Positions 7,497-15,288 of a stretch of DNA of 22,906 bases are shown one piece after another. The translations under genes were made by a program, and so were the position numbers. This DNA comes from an uncultured Oscillospiraceae bacterium. GTDB lineage: Bacteria > Bacillota > Clostridia > Oscillospirales > Ruminococcaceae. Under the pieces are notes generated by a model, which saw only the letters and a list, made by a program, of their open reading frames with translations, was not told where the DNA came from and searched no databases. How positions within the stretch are numbered: the first letter of the stretch is position 1; each line of letters opens with the position of its first letter. The stretch is from assembly GCA_910578965.1 (NCBI GenBank), contig CAJTSP010000032.1, forward strand, positions 1-22,906, in the 5' to 3' direction.

Positions 7497-9308
7497 TTAC
7501 ACCAGCGCGGGCTCGGCAGCCTCCGGTTTTGCATCGCAGGGCTCCGGCAGCTCAGGCCACAGGCGGCTTACAAGCTCATAAAACTGCTTAGCATACTGGT
7601 ACTGCCGCATCTCGTAAGCGCCGTACTTGACCCCCATGCGGCCCTTGTACTCGCACCAGTTGGTCCAAAGCAGGCCGGCAATGGCGATGTAGCAGTAGAT
7701 CTTTTGCCGGATAGCGTCCGGGCAGGCCCCGTTAAAGTACGCGTCGATGGTACGGTCTACCTGCTCCTGGTCGTAATAGGCATAGATGCAGAACATTGCA
7801 ATATCCAGGTGCGGGTCGCTCATGCCGGCATACTCCCAGTCGATCAGGCGGACCGTCTCGTTGCCTTTGGCATCCTTGACAAAAAGGAAATTGTCGTACA
7901 CCGAGTCGATATGCGAGAGGCACTCCTCCCGGGGCAGCCGCGCGGCCCGGGCCAGCAGCTCGTTGATATGCTGCCGGGTAAGCTCATAGTCGGCAAAGGG
8001 CATCGAGTCCTCCCGCAGGGCCTCATAATAGTCCAGTTGCTCGCGCAGGTCAAACCGGAAATCCACCCGCAGCTTTTGCTCGTGGAAGAGCCGCAGATGC
8101 TTCATGCAGGCCATAACCTCGGCGGCATCCTCGGGGTCGGCCGCACGGGAATCGTTCCAGAACTCGGTGACCTTGTAGCCGGTGCGCGGGTCCAGATAGA
8201 TGACCTTATCTGCAATTTCCTGCCCGGCCCCGGCCAAGGCCGAATAGATGGCGTACTCCCGCTGGCGGTTGATGAGCTTTTCGGTGCCCTCGCCCGGGAT
8301 GCGCATGAGGTATTCCCTGCCCTGGCAGGTAAAGTGCATCAACCGGTTGGTCATGCCGCTGGAAAGCGCGTGGATGCAGGTGATGTCCTCCGGCCGCGAA
8401 TGGAATAACTGGCAGATCAGGTCCATGCCCTGGTTTTCGAGATGTTTGGACTCGCTGTCGAGCAGGCGCAGGTCCTCGTATGTATTGACCGGGGTCACCA
8501 GCATGTTGGATATGATATTGGCGTATCCGGCGGTCTTGTTGTCCGGCCCGAGAAGGGCCTCCTCCCAGGAGGCACGGCGGAAGGCGGGGTCGGCATCCAT
8601 AAGCAGGACCTTTTCGCGCACGGCAGCCGCGTCGTCGCTGCACAGGTAGGCGATGCCGCACATGGCGTTGCCGCCCCCCTCGCCCTTGGCGCCCACCAGC
8701 TCCTGCTCGCGGTTGACCCGCAAAAAGCTGTCCTCGTCAAAATAGCTGCGCACCGCGTACCAGGAGCTGTACTCCGACCGGCTGAAGATGCTCTCGCCGC
8801 ACCACACGTCGCTGTTGATGATGTAGCAGTTGTCCAAAAGATGGGCCGCGCAGGCCAGCGAGTGCAGGCTGTCGCCGCCGGCCCAGTCCGGGTTTTCGAT
8901 AAGCTCCACCTGGAACATGCTGGCCAGGTAAGCAAAGCATTCCTTGCGGTAGCCCACCACCACCGAGATGTTGTTGATGCCGGTGCGGTGCAGTTGGCTG
9001 ATAAGCCGCTCGATCAGCGCCTCGCCCCCCACCGTCAAAAGCCCTTTGGGGGTATTGTTGACCGGTAGCATCCGCAGCCCCGGCCCGGCGGCCAGGATCA
9101 CGGCGTGGCGGGGGGAGTTGCGGCGGAACATGTCGATGGTTTTTTGGGTAAGGAAGTAATCCTCGGCCAGATATCCCTCGCTCATGAGGTATTTCAGGGA
9201 GGCGTTGACCAGCCCCAGGGCGTAGCCGGTTTTGGCGGCCACCTCCCGCTGGGTGGCGCAGTGCTCCCGCACAACGGTGGACAGAACGATATAATCCCGT
9301 TTTTTCAA
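7497..9308 (-). CDS. HTH / phosphocholine cytidylyltransferase / choline kinase fusion
   Basis: This 603-residue protein has three parts. Residues 1-62 look like a winged helix (REVAAKTGYALGLVNASLKYL, then a wing ending in LTQKT). Residues 68-290 are a nucleotidyltransferase of the LicC type: ILAAGPGLRMLP (71-82), PKGLL (87-91) and the metal-site NSD (165-167). Residues 310-580 are a LicA-like choline/aminoglycoside kinase fold with HIDSVYDN (466-473, catalytic D468, N473) and IDWEYA (489-494, Mg ligand D490). Together they would turn choline into phosphocholine and CDP-choline in the cytosol. The start is a TTG at 9306-9308 with AAGGAGGTG six bases upstream; no in-frame ATG is better placed. 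It heads an operon with BCCT, MFS and phosphodiesterase genes. A licC-licA fusion is known in Treponema; the added HTH is notable. Confidence 0.88.
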   Translation of the reverse strand: MKKRDYIVLSTVVREHCATQREVAAKTGYALGLVNASLKYLMSEGYLAEDYFLTQKTIDMFRRNSPRHAVILAAGPGLRMLPVNNTPKGLLTVGGEALIERLISQLHRTGINNISVVVGYRKECFAYLASMFQVELIENPDWAGGDSLHSLACAAHLLDNCYIINSDVWCGESIFSRSEYSSWYAVRSYFDEDSFLRVNREQELVGAKGEGGGNAMCGIAYLCSDDAAAVREKVLLMDADPAFRRASWEEALLGPDNKTAGYANIISNMLVTPVNTYEDLRLLDSESKHLENQGMDLICQLFHSRPEDITCIHALSSGMTNRLMHFTCQGREYLMRIPGEGTEKLINRQREYAIYSALAGAGQEIADKVIYLDPRTGYKVTEFWNDSRAADPEDAAEVMACMKHLRLFHEQKLRVDFRFDLREQLDYYEALREDSMPFADYELTRQHINELLARAARLPREECLSHIDSVYDNFLFVKDAKGNETVRLIDWEYAGMSDPHLDIAMFCIYAYYDQEQVDRTIDAYFNGACPDAIRQKIYCYIAIAGLLWTNWCEYKGRMGVKYGAYEMRQYQYAKQFYELVSRLWPELPEPCDAKPEAAEPALV

Positions 9309-9397
9309 AATAGGCACCTCCTTGGGATGGCTTTGCCGACAGGCTGGGCCCAAAAGATGGGTAAAAAAAAGGATAGGGCGCAAAAACATCCTTTTTT

Positions 9398-9412
9398 ATA
9401 AGGACGCCTTAT
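9398..9412. promoter_or_regulatory. Operator-like palindrome in the choline operon leader
   Basis: ATAAGG-ACG-CCTTAT is a perfect 6-bp dyad with a 3-base centre. It lies about 40-50 bases downstream of the predicted transcription start of the choline operon and 90 bases before the TTG start. Position and symmetry suit a repressor site, possibly for the HTH part of the first gene product, but it could also be a small RNA hairpin. Confidence 0.4.
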
Positions 9413-9456
9413 GCTCTCTATCGCTCTGCACGGCACATACTTCTGTTGACTTAGCT

Positions 9457-9485
9457 ATTGTAACATATCTTATTTACGAAATCAA
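9457..9485 (-). promoter_or_regulatory. Sigma-70 promoter of the choline operon
   Basis: On the minus strand there is TTGATT (9485-9480), a 17-base spacer and TACAAT (9462-9457). It lies in an AT-rich patch and leaves a leader of about 140 bases before the TTG start. Confidence 0.75.
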
Positions 9486-9601
9486 GTTTTTTTGAGCACT
9501 TTTTCAAAATTATCTTGCCCTGCCCCGAAAAGCGCCCTGTAGCAGGCAAAAACAAGCGGTGGCAGGCCAAAAGCGCCGTTCCGCAAAATTTGCCCGGACA
9601 C

Positions 9602-9631
9602 TTGCCAAAAGCAGGCCGGAGCGTGTACACT
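9602..9631 (+). promoter_or_regulatory. Candidate promoter for the 160-aa protein and ndk
   Basis: TTGCCA (9602-9607), an 18-base spacer and TACACT (9626-9631) resemble a sigma-70 promoter. It would give a leader of about 220 bases before the ATG at 9857. Confidence 0.4.
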
Positions 9632-9856
9632 GAAAGCAGGCGCTTTGCCCGCCGCCCAAAAAGGGCGGCCGGACGCCTGCACAGCAGGCCGGCCCCATGC
9701 AAAGCCAAAAAGCCGGGCCGCTGCCGGGGCAGGTACGGGACACCTTTGTGCGCACGGCAAAAGGCGGCGCGGGCTTTGCCTGGGCAGACGGTGTGGCCCC
9801 TCGGTTTGCCGCCCCCAGGGCGGCCCTATACTATGAAACGGCAGGAGGATAAAGCA

Positions 9857-10339
9857 ATGGATACGATCCAACTGGTGGAAACGGCCGTGCTCTCGGCAAC
9901 GGCCGCCCTGCCCGGGCCCGAGCGCCCGCCCCGGGTACTGGCGGCGCGGGACTGCCGGCCGCAGCAGCTTGCCGACGCCCTGATCCTGATTACCCGGGGC
10001 TGCGCGCCCGGGGAGGTGGCCGTGCTGGCCGACCGTACCCCCCAGGGCAGCGGCAAGGAGGGCTTTTTGTTTACGGCCGACCGCTTTTATGCCGACGAGG
10101 AGGAGCTCTGCGTAGACGCTTTCAGCAAGCGGCGGATGGTTACCCCGATATACTACAACGACCTTGCGGCAGTGCAGCCGGCCCCACAGACGCCCGGCGC
10201 GCTCTGCTTTGTATTTTGCGACGGCCACTGTGAAACGGCCGCCGTACCCCATTACGGCAACTTCCTCTGCGCGGCGCTCAACGCCGTTTTGCAGGCGCTG
10301 CAAACGGCCGGGACAAAAAGGCTGCCGGCAGAAGGGTAA
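9857..10339 (+). CDS. Uncharacterised 160-aa protein
   Basis: I do not recognise this 160-residue protein with certainty. It is soluble, with no signal peptide or membrane helix. Residues 51-80 read PGEVAVLADRTPQGSGKEGF then LFTADRFYAD, followed by a strand ending in PIYYNDLAAVQ (97-107). This resembles small bacterial PH-like beta-barrel proteins that carry a 'D.T..GS.K.G...T...Y' stretch and an 'I.Y.D....' strand; that link is an inference from pattern memory. AGGAGG at 9843-9848 sits 8 bases before the chosen ATG; an upstream in-frame ATG at 9833 has no site. It is followed 77 bases later by ndk on the same strand, and a hairpin lies in the gap. Confidence 0.75.
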   Translation: MDTIQLVETAVLSATAALPGPERPPRVLAARDCRPQQLADALILITRGCAPGEVAVLADRTPQGSGKEGFLFTADRFYADEEELCVDAFSKRRMVTPIYYNDLAAVQPAPQTPGALCFVFCDGHCETAAVPHYGNFLCAALNAVLQALQTAGTKRLPAEG

Positions 10340-10348
10340 GGCAAAAAC

Positions 10349-10391
10349 GGCCGCCCTGCCGGCTCCCGCCGGCATCGCAAGGCAGGCGGCC
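10349..10391. repeat. Nested hairpin between the 160-aa gene and ndk
   Basis: GGCCGCCCTGCC (10349-10360) pairs with GGCAGGCGGCC (10381-10391) with one bulged base, and an inner GCCGGC/GCCGGC stem (10358-10363/10368-10373) competes with it. On the minus strand the stem is followed by GTTTTTG, so it could terminate antisense transcripts; on the plus strand there is no T-run. Confidence 0.5.
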
Positions 10392-10416
10392 AACCTAAAA
10401 AAGGAGGAAACGCAGG

Positions 10417-10887
10417 ATGACCTATTACGAATTTGTGATGCTCAAGCCCGATGCAGTACGCCGGGGCCTGGCCGAGGAGATTGTTCGGCGGCTGCGGCGG
10501 GGCGGTTTTTCGGTGGAGCAACTGGCCTGCAAAACGGCTACGGCCGAGCTGATCCAAGCGCATTATGCCGACAATATTGTAAAATACGGGCCGGATTTTG
10601 CCCGGCGGGCCGCGGCCTGTTTTGACGGCCAAACCGTGCTGCCGATGCTGCTGGGCAGCGAAAGCCCGGACATCGTGGCCCGGGTACGGGAGCTGGTGGG
10701 GGCCACCAACCCCGAAAAGGCCGCGCCCGGCACCATCCGGGGGGACCTGGGGGTAGATTCGTTCGACAGGAGCAACGCCGAGGACCGGATGTGCGAAAAC
10801 CTGATCCATGCCAGCGACAGCGACGAGGCGGTACGCGCCGAGGCCGCGGTATGGTTTGACGCGGCCACTCTGGCAGACTGCTTTTAA
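10417..10887 (+). CDS. ndk: Nucleoside diphosphate kinase, long variant
   Basis: This 156-residue enzyme transfers the gamma-phosphate between nucleoside tri- and diphosphates in the cytosol through a phosphohistidine. Seen in the sequence: LKPDAVRRG (9-17), the GATNPEKAAPGTIRGDLG stretch (95-112) and NLIHASDS with the catalytic H131 (128-135). The common bacterial form has about 140-150 residues and NxxHGSDS closely following RGDFG. Here about ten extra residues (SFDRSNAEDRMC) lie in between and the motif reads HASDS, resembling the longer form I associate with archaea and some other bacteria (from memory). AAAAAAGGAGG lies upstream of the ATG. A strong hairpin follows the stop codon. Confidence 0.92.
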   Translation: MTYYEFVMLKPDAVRRGLAEEIVRRLRRGGFSVEQLACKTATAELIQAHYADNIVKYGPDFARRAAACFDGQTVLPMLLGSESPDIVARVRELVGATNPEKAAPGTIRGDLGVDSFDRSNAEDRMCENLIHASDSDEAVRAEAAVWFDAATLADCF

Positions 10888-10926
10888 AGCGGGAGGCTGC
10901 GCAAAAGCGCACAAAAAATAGGTATC

Positions 10927-10964
10927 CCCCCGGGGCGGGCCCTATGCAGGGCCCGCCCCGGGGG
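10927..10964. terminator. Bidirectional terminator between ndk and the hybrid kinase
   Basis: CCCCCGGGGCGGGCCCT (10927-10943) and its perfect 17-base complement (10948-10964) enclose ATGC. On the plus strand TGTTGTTTTGG follows; on the minus strand the stem is followed by ATACCTATTTTTT. It lies between two convergent genes and probably serves both, better for the minus strand. Confidence 0.8.
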
Positions 10965-11009
10965 ACTGTTGTTTTGGCCGTTTTGAATATATGCGGCCGG
11001 ACGGCCCTG

Positions 11010-13205
11010 TTACAGGGCCGCGCAGCCCCTGCGCCGGCTTTGCACCTGCTGGATAGTATCCAGCAGGGCCGGCACATCCACCGGCTTTTGCAGGTGGGCG
11101 TCCATGCCGCACTCGCGGGAGCGGCACAGGTCCTCCGGCATGGTGTTGGCCGAAAGGGCAACAATCGGCAGGCCTGCCTTGGCTGCATCCGGCAGCGCAC
11201 GGATGGCCCGGGCAGCCGCCCAGCCGTCCATCACCGGCATCTGCAGGTCCATCAAAACAAGGCCATACCAGCCCGGCCCGGCAGCCTGCACCTTTTGCAG
11301 GGCAATGCTGCCGTCCTCGGCGGTGTCGATCTCAAAGCCGGCCTCCTGCAGAAGCTCGGTTTCAATCTCACGGTTGAGGGGGTTGTCCTCCACCAGAAGC
11401 AGCCGGCGGTTTTGAGGCCCCGGCCCGGCCGGGCCCTGGGCAGGGGGTTCCTCCGGGCAGTTTTTACACAGCCGCAGCTCCACCGTAAACGTGCTGCCCC
11501 GGCCCGGCTCGCTTTGTACCGTAAGGGTGCCGTTTAGCATATCCACAATATTTTTTACAATGGTAAGCCCCAGCCCAATGCCATGCACCCCGCTGAGGGT
11601 AGTGCTGCGCTCCCGTACAAAGGGGTCAAAAATGCGCTCGAGGGCGGCCGGCTCGATACCGATGCCGCTGTCCTTTACCAAAATACGGTAGGCCGCGTAC
11701 CGGTTGGGCAACTGGTCGTGCTCCGAGAGGGTGATGCTCACCTCTCCCTCGTTGGTATAGGTGACGGCATTGTTGGCAAGGTACAGCAGCAACTGATGGA
11801 GCTTTTCACGGTCGGCATACACGGCGCTGTGCAGGATGCCGGTGTGGTCCAGCACAAAGCGGACCCCCTTTTCGGCCGCCTGGGGCTGCAAAAAGGAGAA
11901 CACCTCCTGCCCAATCTGCACAAGGTCGCATTCAATGGTGGCAATTTCCTCACTGCCGGACTGTGCCTGCGAGAGCTCCAGCACCTTGTTGATCATATCC
12001 AGTAGCTGCCGGCCGGAGGCCTCTACCTGGCCGAGGTAACGCTGTAGCGCCGCCTCATCGCCGGCGCTGCGCCCGGCCAGCCTGGCAAAGCCCAGCACCG
12101 CGTTGAGCGGGGTACGCATATCGTGCGACATGTTGGACAAAAAGGTGTTTTTGGCCGCTATGGCAAGGTTTGCGTTGTTGAGCGCCTCGGCCAACGCCTG
12201 CTTTTGCTCCATCTCGCGGCGGACCTCGTCGTCCATCCTGCGGCAGCCCATTACAACCTGGCCGCCGCTCCCGTCATGGCCGGCCGCCGCCAACCGCAGT
12301 TGCAGGTACTGCACTTCTCCCTCCACAACGGCGCGGTAGTTCACATAGGTGGTCTCGCTTTGCTTAAGCGCCTCGCGGACCTGCGCGGGTGCGGTAAGCC
12401 GGGCCACCTTCTCCCGATCCTCCGCAAAGACCCACCGGCCGATGTATTCCCGCATAAAGGCAGTGTAAACCCCCATCTGGAACCGCGCCCCAAAGGTGGG
12501 CTGGGTGCGCGGGCTCAGCCGGTAGGGCAGCACAATGTCGGCCAGAAGGTCAATGTAAAAAATCGACTCATAATCCACGCTCAGCCCCTCGATAACCTCC
12601 AGCCGGCGCAGGTACTCCTGGTTGATGAGGGCCCGCTCCTTATCATAGGTTTCGATGAGGTTCTGCATGCTTTTTTCTTGTTCCAACTGAAAACGCACCC
12701 GTTTTTCGGTGGCGTCCCCCACAAACACATAAAACAGCCCGCCCATCGTCTCGCTGCGCACAAAATGGCCGTAGTCCTCCAGCCAACGGATCTGGCCGTC
12801 CCTGCGGCGCACACGGTACTCCACATAATCCAGGTCGTACTGGCTCGAGGCAATCTGCCGCCTGATGCTTTCCTCCACTGCGTCAAGGTCCTCGGGCAGC
12901 ACCATCCCCCGGAAGGAGTTGTTGGTGAGCGCCCGGAACTCCTCGCCCGTATCGCAGCCAAACATGCGCAGAAGCCCCTTGTTGGCATAGATGATTTCCT
13001 CATCACCGTCCGCGCGGTAGATTAAGAACCCGCCGGGGATCTCATCCAAAAACCGCGCAAACCCCCAAGCCTGGTCCTGCCCGGGGCCGCCGGGCGGCAG
13101 GGCGGCCTCCCCCTCCTGCCACATCCGGCCCAGCAGGGCAAACACATGCCCAAACAGGCGGCGGCTACCGATTGGCAGATTCCCCCTTTGCTCCTTCAAA
13201 GACAA
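11010..13205 (-). CDS. Soluble PAS hybrid histidine kinase / response regulator
   Basis: This protein has up to 731 residues and no membrane helix, so it senses inside the cell. Order of parts: PAS domain about 50-165, with a PAC-like stretch RRRDGQIRWLEDYG; a second PAS-like region about 205-325; HisKA with FLSNMSHDMRTPLNAVLGF and phospho-acceptor H361; HATPase with N-box LLLYLANNAVTYTNEG (472-487), DSGIGI (512-517) and GIGLGL (542-547); receiver with LLLVEDN (602-608), phospho-acceptor D653 (LVLMDLQMPVMDG) and K707 (QKPV). There is no HPt or DNA-binding domain, so the phosphate probably goes to a partner elsewhere. The start is uncertain: TTG at 13205 has no clear ribosome binding site, a TTG at 13199 fits a G-run slightly better, and the nearby ATG (13213) is out of frame. 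It follows fhs by 85 bases. Confidence 0.92.
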   Translation of the reverse strand: MSLKEQRGNLPIGSRRLFGHVFALLGRMWQEGEAALPPGGPGQDQAWGFARFLDEIPGGFLIYRADGDEEIIYANKGLLRMFGCDTGEEFRALTNNSFRGMVLPEDLDAVEESIRRQIASSQYDLDYVEYRVRRRDGQIRWLEDYGHFVRSETMGGLFYVFVGDATEKRVRFQLEQEKSMQNLIETYDKERALINQEYLRRLEVIEGLSVDYESIFYIDLLADIVLPYRLSPRTQPTFGARFQMGVYTAFMREYIGRWVFAEDREKVARLTAPAQVREALKQSETTYVNYRAVVEGEVQYLQLRLAAAGHDGSGGQVVMGCRRMDDEVRREMEQKQALAEALNNANLAIAAKNTFLSNMSHDMRTPLNAVLGFARLAGRSAGDEAALQRYLGQVEASGRQLLDMINKVLELSQAQSGSEEIATIECDLVQIGQEVFSFLQPQAAEKGVRFVLDHTGILHSAVYADREKLHQLLLYLANNAVTYTNEGEVSITLSEHDQLPNRYAAYRILVKDSGIGIEPAALERIFDPFVRERSTTLSGVHGIGLGLTIVKNIVDMLNGTLTVQSEPGRGSTFTVELRLCKNCPEEPPAQGPAGPGPQNRRLLLVEDNPLNREIETELLQEAGFEIDTAEDGSIALQKVQAAGPGWYGLVLMDLQMPVMDGWAAARAIRALPDAAKAGLPIVALSANTMPEDLCRSRECGMDAHLQKPVDVPALLDTIQQVQSRRRGCAAL

Positions 13206-13290
13206 CCCCCCATCCCGGGCACGGCGGCCCGGCGCAAATGGCAGCCACAGCGCGGCGGCCCTTGCGGCATGCTTTTAACAAGCGCGGGCC

Positions 13291-14955
13291 TCAAAAAAGC
13301 CCCGTAATCCGGCCGTTTTCGTCCAGGTCGATGGATTCGGCTGCCGGCTTTTTGGGCAGGCCCGGCATGGTCATAATGGCGCCCATAATTGCTACCACAA
13401 ACCCTGCCCCGGCCGAGAGGCGCACATCCCGCACGTTCATGGAAAAGCCCTCGGGCGCGGCCAGCAGCGCAGCGTCGTCGCTGAAGGAATACTGGGTTTT
13501 GGCAATGCAGACCGGCAGGCCTCCATAACCCATACGGGCAATCTCCTCCAGCGATTTTTTGGCTGCCGGCGCATAGGTAACCTCTGCTGCCCGATAAACC
13601 TTTTTGCACACCGCCTCGATCTTTTGGGGCAAACAGGCATCGTCCGGGTAAGCGTACCGCACCCGGGTATCCTCCCGCAGTATCCCCAGCACCGCCTCGG
13701 CCAGCTCCCTGCCGCCCTCGCTTCCCTTGGCAAACACCTCGCTCAGGGCACAGGGCACGCCGGCCCCTTCGCAGATCTCGCGCAGCATCGCGTGCTCCTC
13801 GGCGCTGTCGGTAGGGAAAGCGTTGATCGCCACGCAAACCGGCAGGCCATAGCCGTTTTTGAGGTTGTCGATGTGGCGCAGGAGGTTGGCGGCGCCCCCT
13901 TTGAGGTATTTTAGGTTCGGCTCCCCCAGCTCGGCCTTGGGGCAGCCGCCATGATGCTTGAGCGCCCGCACGGTGGCCACCAGCACCACCGCGTTAGGCG
14001 AGAGGCCGGCCGCCCGGCATTTGATGTCAAGGAATTTTTCGGCCCCAAGGTCGGCGCCAAAGCCCGCCTCTGTTACAACGTAATCGGCCAGCGAAAGGCT
14101 CAGCCGGGTAGCGATAAGGCTGTTACAGCCATGCGCGATGTTGGCAAAGGGGCCGCCATGGATAATGGCGGGGTTGTTTTCCAGGGTCTGTACAAGGTTG
14201 GGGTCAAAGGCGTCCTTGAGCAGGGCGGCCATTGCGCCGGCCGCGCCCAGTTGCCCGGCCGTGACCGGCTCGCCTGCATAGGTATAGGCCACTACAATGC
14301 GCGAAAGCCTGGCCTTAAGGTCGGCAAGGTCGGTGGCAAGGCAGAAGATGGCCATTACCTCGCTGGCCACCGTAATGTCAAAGCCGTCCTCGCGGGGGAT
14401 GCCGTTGACCCTGCCGCCCAGCCCGTCGGTTACAAAGCGCAACTGCCGGTCGTTCATATCCACGCACCGCTTCCAGGTGATGCGGCGGGGGTCGATGCCC
14501 AGGGGGTTGCCCTGGTAAACGCTGTTGTCCACCATGGCGGCCAGCAGGTTGTTGGCCGCGCCGATGGCGTGCAGATCGCCGGTAAAATGCAGGTTGATGT
14601 CCTCCATGGGCACCACCTGGGCGTAGCCGCCCCCGGCCGCGCCCCCCTTGACGCCGAACACCGGCCCCAGCGAGGGCTCACGCAGGCAGAGCATGGTTTT
14701 TTTGCCCAGCGCGCAGAGGGCGTCGGCCAGGCCGACGCTGGTGGTGGTTTTGCCCTCCCCCGCCGGCGTGGGGCTGATGGCGGTGACCAGGATCAGCTTG
14801 CCCTGCTTGCCGCCCCGGCCGGCCAGCCGGTGATCCAGCTTTGCCTTGTACCGGCCGTAGGGGATGATCTGGTCCTCCGAAAGGCCCAGCTCTTTGGCAA
14901 CCTGGGCGATCGGCCGCATGGATGCGGCCTGCGCAATCTCAATGTCGGTTTTCAT
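13291..14955 (-). CDS. fhs: Formate-tetrahydrofolate ligase
   Basis: This is a 554-residue enzyme of normal family length. It makes 10-formyltetrahydrofolate from formate, ATP and tetrahydrofolate, feeding purine synthesis and one-carbon metabolism (and the acetyl-CoA pathway in acetogens). The ATP-binding TPAGEGKTTT loop is at residues 63-72. Other family stretches are EPSLGPVFGVKGGAAGGGYAQ (nucleotide/folate region), INLHFTGDLHAIGAANNLL and, in the C-terminal half, ATVRALKHHGG and GYGLPVCVAINAFPTDS. The start ATG at 14953-14955 has TAAGGAGGAA upstream. A candidate promoter lies 110-140 bases upstream. No other one-carbon gene (folD, fchA, metF) is next to it. Confidence 0.98.
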   Translation of the reverse strand: MKTDIEIAQAASMRPIAQVAKELGLSEDQIIPYGRYKAKLDHRLAGRGGKQGKLILVTAISPTPAGEGKTTTSVGLADALCALGKKTMLCLREPSLGPVFGVKGGAAGGGYAQVVPMEDINLHFTGDLHAIGAANNLLAAMVDNSVYQGNPLGIDPRRITWKRCVDMNDRQLRFVTDGLGGRVNGIPREDGFDITVASEVMAIFCLATDLADLKARLSRIVVAYTYAGEPVTAGQLGAAGAMAALLKDAFDPNLVQTLENNPAIIHGGPFANIAHGCNSLIATRLSLSLADYVVTEAGFGADLGAEKFLDIKCRAAGLSPNAVVLVATVRALKHHGGCPKAELGEPNLKYLKGGAANLLRHIDNLKNGYGLPVCVAINAFPTDSAEEHAMLREICEGAGVPCALSEVFAKGSEGGRELAEAVLGILREDTRVRYAYPDDACLPQKIEAVCKKVYRAAEVTYAPAAKKSLEEIARMGYGGLPVCIAKTQYSFSDDAALLAAPEGFSMNVRDVRLSAGAGFVVAIMGAIMTMPGLPKKPAAESIDLDENGRITGLF

Positions 14956-15288
14956 CTAAGCGTTCCTCCTTAATCCTCCTACAGGCGGCGGGCGGGCTGT
15001 CAAGCCCTTTTGCAGGCCCTTGGGCAAATCCCTCTATCGATAAAGAACCGTAATATACCCTTATCCTACCAAAAAGGCGGCAACTTTACAAGCGTACACA
15101 ACCCTGCCGGCATTTTTTTGCCAGATTCTCCCCTGTGCGGCAAAGGGGCTGGCGTAAAACGGCAAAGTGTTGTACAATAAATCAAGGCCGCACGGGTTTT
15201 GCAGCCGCCCTTACGGCCGCCTCGATACCCGCAGGCAAGGCTATTGCGGCACAAACAGGCCGTTTTGCAAAAACAAAGGGGAATGCGC
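14956..15288. other. Divergent intergenic region between fhs and gtrA
   Basis: These 333 bases separate divergent genes. The left half is AT-richer and carries the candidate fhs promoter. A plus-strand TACAAT at 15173-15178 could be a -10 box for gtrA, but the base pattern 17 upstream (TGGCGT) is a poor -35. I see no gene, RNA motif or strong hairpin here. Confidence 0.5.
15063..15091 (-). promoter_or_regulatory. Candidate promoter of fhs
   Basis: On the minus strand there is TTGTAA (15091-15086), a 17-base spacer and TAGGAT (15068-15063). The alternative -10 TATATT a little downstream has no partner at proper spacing. Confidence 0.4.

Larger units (their letters stand above)
9309..9856. other. 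Intergenic region between divergent units
   Basis: These 548 bases contain no convincing gene. The left third holds the promoter and an operator-like repeat of the choline operon, in an AT-rich patch (about 9430-9490) that stands out from the GC-rich surroundings. The right part holds a candidate plus-strand promoter (9602-9631) and GC-rich hairpins, for example GCCTGC/GCAGGC at 9676-9690. Long open frames on both strands here lack ribosome binding sites. Confidence 0.6.

Noticed and set aside
6155..7591. 478-codon plus-strand open frame
   Set aside because: It is antisense to the BCCT gene, with the same shadow composition and no start signal.
13196..13213. ATG at 13213 as start of the hybrid kinase
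   Set aside because: It is out of frame with the kinase and stops after five codons. The kinase start was left as an uncertain TTG.
15150..15178. Promoter for gtrA with TACAAT at 15173
   Set aside because: The -10 box is good but the bases 17 upstream do not resemble TTGACA, so it is mentioned only in the intergenic entry.
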